Source of the DNA: Blastomyces gilchristii SLH14081
Lineage: Eukaryota; Ascomycota; Eurotiomycetes; Onygenales; Ajellomycetaceae
DNA length: 64,000 bases
NCBI RefSeq assembly: GCF_000003855.2
Contig: NW_003101682.1
Span: forward strand, 6,676,779-6,740,778
Direction of reading: 5' to 3'
Below, piece by piece: positions 60,305 through 64,000 of the stretch; position 1 is the first letter of the stretch, and every line of letters starts with the position of its first letter. The notes under the pieces were generated by a model. It made no database searches, had not been told where the DNA came from, and was given only the letters and a program-made list of their open reading frames with translations. The position numbers were made by a program, and so were the translations under genes.

Positions 60305-60574
60305 TTAGTATACAAAACTGTAAAAACAGAGATAATAATTACTGAATAAATACTCACTGATCTTAGAATTGTACATGCAATTACAACATATACAAGACTT
60401 CTCAGAAAGAGAGAGAGAGACATAGAGAAATGTAGAGAGAAGAACATAATACATAAACAGCTTATTCTCACAATGATAACTCAGATAAGACATATGAGTC
60501 TTATAACTGCAGATGTAAAAGAGTATAACATTTATATTTCTGTTTCTGAAAACATAAATATCTTTTATCTGCAC
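60305..60574 (-). CDS. Antisense open frame 'b', plus-strand G2 (89 aa)
   Basis: Partner of 41637-41882 and 43744-43998: hydrophobic centre (YVLLSTFLYVSLSLSEKS), Cys residues and YMYNSKIS. Eight extra C-terminal residues relative to the others. Function unknown. Confidence 0.25.
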   Translation of the reverse strand: MQIKDIYVFRNRNINVILFYICSYKTHMSYLSYHCENKLFMYYVLLSTFLYVSLSLSEKSCICCNCMYNSKISEYLFSNYYLCFYSFVY

Positions 60575-60897
60575 TATGAAGTTGAATAACAGACATCAGA
60601 GAATAGACTAATACAGATCTATTATTTTAAAGAAATTCATTAGAGTAGATGTACTTATAATATTGAACTTTACAGTTGTAAAAAGTTTCTTGATATCTGT
60701 AAATATTATAACTTTATACATAATGAAACTTATAACAATTTTCTCTAGAAAAATCAGTATTAGAAGAGAAGAGAAAAAAGAAAAGTCTTATAATCTTAAT
60801 ACTGTTAAGAAGAAAAGTGATTCTTCAGTACAAATAAATAATTATCTTATTATAAATATTTAAAATGAATATAATAATCAGTGTCTGTGACTGAGCT

Positions 60898-61362
60898 TTA
60901 AATAGTTATATTATACACAGTGTTTATATAATAGATCATTCTAGAAATCAGTAAGAAGAATAAGAGTATACATACTGAGAAATGTAGTTTATCAAGCCTA
61001 CATAACATCTTCTTGAAATGAGGAGAGTTGATAATAAAGACAGAAGTGACAGAGATAGAAAGAGCAGAAGTAGCAGAAGCAGAAGTGAGAGTCACAGAAA
61101 TAGAAGTAGCAGAAGTGGGAGAATCAGACACAGAAGCAGGTGTAGAAGATTGAAGAGAAGTAGTAGAGAAAGAAACAGAGAGAGCAGAAAGAGATGCAGA
61201 AGATCTGCTTATATATAATATAAATAATTTCTTCATTATCACATCTCTCAAGTTCTCAATCAAGAATTCAACATTGAGATCACAATCATTGACAGACACA
61301 GATCTGTTAACACATGAAGATTCTACACAAATTAAAACAAATATATCAGTATCTGTATTCAT
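60898..61362 (-). CDS. Antisense open frame 'a', plus-strand G2 (154 aa)
   Basis: Partner of 42942-43415. It keeps the Asp-rich start, the Ser/Thr-rich centre, the PHFKKMLCRLDKLHFSV segment and the C-terminal hydrophobic stretch, ending YNITI. Most amino-acid differences between copies (F/S, I/V, N/D, K/E, Y/C) are those produced by transitions. The opposite frame at 61018-61218 is Arg/Ser-rich low complexity. Function unknown; possibly a passive open frame. Confidence 0.3.
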   Translation of the reverse strand: MNTDTDIFVLICVESSCVNRSVSVNDCDLNVEFLIENLRDVIMKKLFILYISRSSASLSALSVSFSTTSLQSSTPASVSDSPTSATSISVTLTSASATSALSISVTSVFIINSPHFKKMLCRLDKLHFSVCILLFFLLISRMIYYINTVYNITI

Positions 61363-61899
61363 GTAAAATGATCAGGAAATATGAGCAGAAAACATTATCA
61401 GATATCTGCTGAAAAAAGAAGATTGAGAGTATATAAGAAGATGAAGAAGATGTGTCATTTATAGTAGTATATTCTAACAATCATTAGAAGATAAACAAGT
61501 CCTGGTCACATTTCACAATGTATTATACTTACTGCTAATGAACTGCTCAGTATAAGTACTATAATAACACTTATTATAAGAATAGAGAGTCATTGTCAGA
61601 AATATATATAATATAATAGATAAACAGATAGAAGATGTTAAACAGAAGAAGAAGCAGAAATCTTGAATAAAATAATAATGATTAATAATAATGACAATGA
61701 AGAAGATGATTAAAGAATGAAAAAAGTTAGTGAATAAGTAATATAATATAGTGAAAGTTTCTTTGTAAGAGTGTACACAGAATACTAGCTGAATCAGAAA
61801 TAGACTATATAATTATAAACACTAGTGGCATGCTAATCCGCATGAAGCTAGAGTGTACATCATGATTATATGAGTGTGACTGAATCTGATGAAGAAGAA

Positions 61900-62598
61900 T
61901 GTGATTTGAAAGAATGTATAACTGCTGAATAATAACTAGACTGACTGTGTGACTGTGTCTGAAACCAGAACCAGATTTTTTGATAGTCTTATTACCAATT
62001 CAACTGATTCCATTACACAGTTTTAACATTAGATAGTAGTCTTATACTGTTTCAGTGAAACTTACTATCTACTCTTATCACATTTTTTAAATAAGATCAT
62101 GATTTTCACTTCTCAATTTAAATTATTTTTATTGCTTTAAATGACTTTAAATCTTATTTGAGTGTTATCAAAAAGAATTACTTTTTAAAAAATTAAAAAT
62201 AGTCTAAAAAAAACCTTAAAATGTCTAAAAATAGTAACTTTATGCTAAGAATGAGACTAAATGAGACTAAATGAGATCACTTTCTCATTTTTTTCAAGTC
62301 ATGGTTTCATTTTATGATCTTATATATAGTCACTTTGCATATTTTTTTAATGACTAGTCCCAGTGGGATTCATGCCAAGAAATATATGAGATCAGACCAA
62401 ATGAAATCAAATGTGAAATTCATGATCTCAGCGGCTAGTCTAATAATAACACAGTTGCTTCTGAACATGCTTACACTTCTGAATATGCTTATGAATGTAA
62501 AGAGGTCATAGTAGTCACTAATTAATTTAGTATAATGTATATAAGAAGCTGATGTATGCCTGTAATTGTATGCTGACTCAAGCAATCTTTGAATCACA
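61900..62598 (+). repeat. G2 3' LTR, interrupted by D''
   Basis: The LTR parts 61900-61936 and 62443-62598 (minus one 8-bp duplication) total 185 bp, equal to the 5' LTR. They begin TGTGATTT and end GAATCACA. Confidence 0.85.
61937..62442 (+). mobile_element. hAT-like element D'' (506 bp) in the G2 3' LTR
   Basis: It is flanked by perfect ATAATAAC at 61929-61936 and 62443-62450. Same orientation and length as 49309-49814, from which it differs almost only by transitions, mostly C-to-T and G-to-A in this copy. Confidence 0.9.
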
Positions 62599-62602
62599 TC
62601 AT

Positions 62603-62964
62603 GACTTGAAACAAATGAGAAAGTGATCTCATTTGATCTCATTTAGTCTTATTCTTGACATAAAGTTACTATTTTTAGACATTTTAAGGTTTTTTTAGAC
62701 TATTTTTAATTTTTTAAAAAGTAACACTTTTTGATAACACTCAAATGAGATTTAAAGTCATTTAAAGCAATAAAATAATTTAAATTGAGAAGTGGAAATC
62801 ATGATCTTATTTGAAAAATGTGATAAGAGTAGACAGTAAGTCTCACTGAGACAGTATGAAACTACTATCTAATGTTAAAACCATGTAATGAGATCAGTCA
62901 AATTGATAATAAGACTATTAAAAAATCTAGTCCTGATCTCAGACATGGTCACACAGTCAGTCTA
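62603..62964 (-). mobile_element. hAT-like element D', right part
   Basis: It completes the D' element begun at 53616. It ends in CAGTCTA and is followed by the target duplication GTCTCACA (62965-62972). Confidence 0.88.
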
Positions 62965-62972
62965 GTCTCACA

Positions 62973-63147
62973 TATCTGCAGATGTTTCAGATACTTCATT
63001 CTCTATTGTCTTTATAATTGAACTGATGTAAACAGTTAAATTCAACTCTGAATTTCTTTTGCTTCTGTGATCTGACTTATATACAAGTCTGCTACTTTGA
63101 GACTGCTCTTTATCATGTTACACCTGCTATCTACAGTGCATTATTAT
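62973..63147 (-). mobile_element. Outer G2, continued
   Basis: It continues the sequence interrupted at 53607 (compare 46895-47070). Ends at another D insertion. Confidence 0.75.
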
Positions 63148-63653
63148 TAGACTGGCCGCCGGGACCATGAATTTCACGTTTGGTCCCATTTGGTCTGGTC
63201 TCATACATTTCTTGGCGTGAATCCCGCTGGGACTGGCTATTAAAAAAACATGTAAAGTGACTATATATCAGATCTTAAAATGGAACCATGACTTGAAAAA
63301 AATGAGAAAGTGATCTCATTTGGTCCCATTTAGTCCCATTCTTGGCATAAAGTTACTATTTTTAGACATTTTAAGGTTTTCTTTAGACTAGTTTTAATTT
63401 TTTAAAAAGTAACGCTTTTTGGTAATGCTCAAATGAGATTTAAAGTCATTTAAAGCAATAAAAATAATTTAAATTGAGAAGTGAAAATCATGGTCTCATT
63501 TGAAAAATGTGACAAGAGTAGACAGTAAGTCTCACTGAGACAGTATGAGACTACTATCTAATGTTAAAACCGTGTAATGGGATCAGTCGAATTGATAATG
63601 AGACTATCAAAAAATCTGGTCCTGGTCCCAGACACGGTCACACGGTCAGTCTA
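63148..63653 (-). mobile_element. hAT-like element D (506 bp), fourth copy
   Basis: Starts TAGACTGGCCGCC and ends GGTCAGTCTA, reverse orientation to 49309-49814, 506 bp. It retains CpGs, so it is relatively young. The flanks (ATTATTAT left, AAATAATA right) are not a clean 8-bp repeat, unlike the other insertions. Confidence 0.85.
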
Positions 63654-64000
63654 AAATAATACAATCAGCTACAGTCTCATCACTTATTGAAGTGTGATAT
63701 TTACTTAATTTCTTCATTGCTTTTCATTCTTTTCTTATAATCATGAAAAGATTAGAATAAGTGAGATTATTCAATTTGTAAGTGTCTATGATTTTTCTTA
63801 CTTTATAAGACTTTTTAATTATAAGTCTCTTCTTTTTCAATACTGATGATGGTGCTGTGAATAATCATAATTCACTCCAGGTCTTACGTCTTCATCTTCA
63901 TAAGATATGAATCATTTATTAAGTTATATAAGACCTGTTTCTCTGATTTCTTCAATGCATATATTCTCAGAGAATGTGATTTGAGTATTTTATAGAGCTA
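63654..64000 (-). mobile_element. Outer G2, continued to the window edge
   Basis: It matches 47075-47430 on the same strand. Element order implies that the outer G2 pol, gag and 5' LTR continue beyond the window. Confidence 0.75.

Larger units (their letters stand above)
59111..61899 (+). mobile_element. G2 extension between pol and 3' LTR (2.8 kb)
   Basis: This region is unusually long for Gypsy and is present in all G2 copies. On the element's sense strand there is a Glu/Val-rich repetitive reading near 61020-61210 with few stops. On the opposite strand there are open frames at 59242-59433, 60305-60574 and 60898-61362 with partners in the other copies. It could hold an additional ORF, as in some LTR elements, in either sense or antisense. 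It ends in a purine-rich stretch (TGATGAAGAAGAA) just before the LTR. Confidence 0.55.
53758..62598 (+). mobile_element. Full-length G2 Ty3/Gypsy element, plus strand, inserted in D'
   Basis: Two 185-bp LTRs (53758-53942; and 61900-62598, enlarged by a D insertion) flank gag-pol. The target duplication is CCAT (53754-53757) / TCAT (62599-62602), one transition apart; the intact D sequence has a single CCAT there. Both LTRs share an 18-base internal tandem duplication (CTTCTGAACATGCTTA units) absent from the 167-bp LTRs of the other G2 copies. This supports their pairing and indicates a subfamily. It is inactive through many stops. Confidence 0.9.

Overview
The window is a transposon graveyard from a eukaryotic nuclear genome, most likely an AT-rich isochore of a filamentous ascomycete. 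I found no intact host gene. The evidence for a fungus is a Tad-like non-LTR retrotransposon with RNase H, several Ty3/Gypsy elements (one with a C-terminal chromodomain), hAT-type non-autonomous DNA elements and tRNA-derived SINEs, all strongly C-to-T / G-to-A mutated in the manner of repeat-induced point mutation (RIP). CpG, CpC and GpG are visibly rare. Former Trp and Arg codons are now mostly TGA, and every reverse transcriptase YxDD box I could read has at least one D-to-N change. Nothing suggests bacterial operons, CRISPR or phage.

Layout. 1-7636: LINE copy 1 (minus), inserted in Gypsy family G1. 7637-8644: 5' part and 5' LTR of a minus-strand G1. 8645-13986: plus-strand G1, joined head-to-head to the previous one through a single LTR. 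13987-17830: a third Gypsy family, G3 (plus), carrying a SINE at 15160-15536. 19480-19675: a tRNA-like or SINE head with intact Pol III boxes. 20895-26616: complete minus-strand G1 with both LTRs and an ATATA target duplication. 26657-34274: full-length LINE copy 2 (minus) with a perfect 15-bp target duplication. 34290-36986: low-complexity AT-rich DNA. 36987-41075: fragments of element D, G2 and G1.

From 41076 to the end the sequence is a nested set of elements. An outer minus-strand G2 element is interrupted by an inner minus-strand G2 (42263-53161, target duplication ATAG), then by a 506-bp hAT-like D element (53616-62964, target duplication GTCTCACA). That D element was itself split by a plus-strand G2 (53758-62598), whose 3' LTR holds another D (61937-62442, target duplication ATAATAAC). 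A further D lies at 63148-63653. A 933-base N gap (45500-46432) directly follows a near-identical 1.66-kb direct duplication that looks like an assembly artefact or a very recent unequal exchange.

The elements interact rather than forming a pathway. The SINE shares its 3' tail with the LINE, which suggests LINE-driven mobilisation, and the D elements use hAT-like 8-bp target duplications with no transposase in the window. The most interesting points are the unusual mutation spectrum, CpG-retaining islands inside mutated elements (LINE 5' block, LTR halves, a coding minisatellite), the LINE/SINE partnership, the head-to-head G1 pair and matched open antisense frames downstream of G2 pol.
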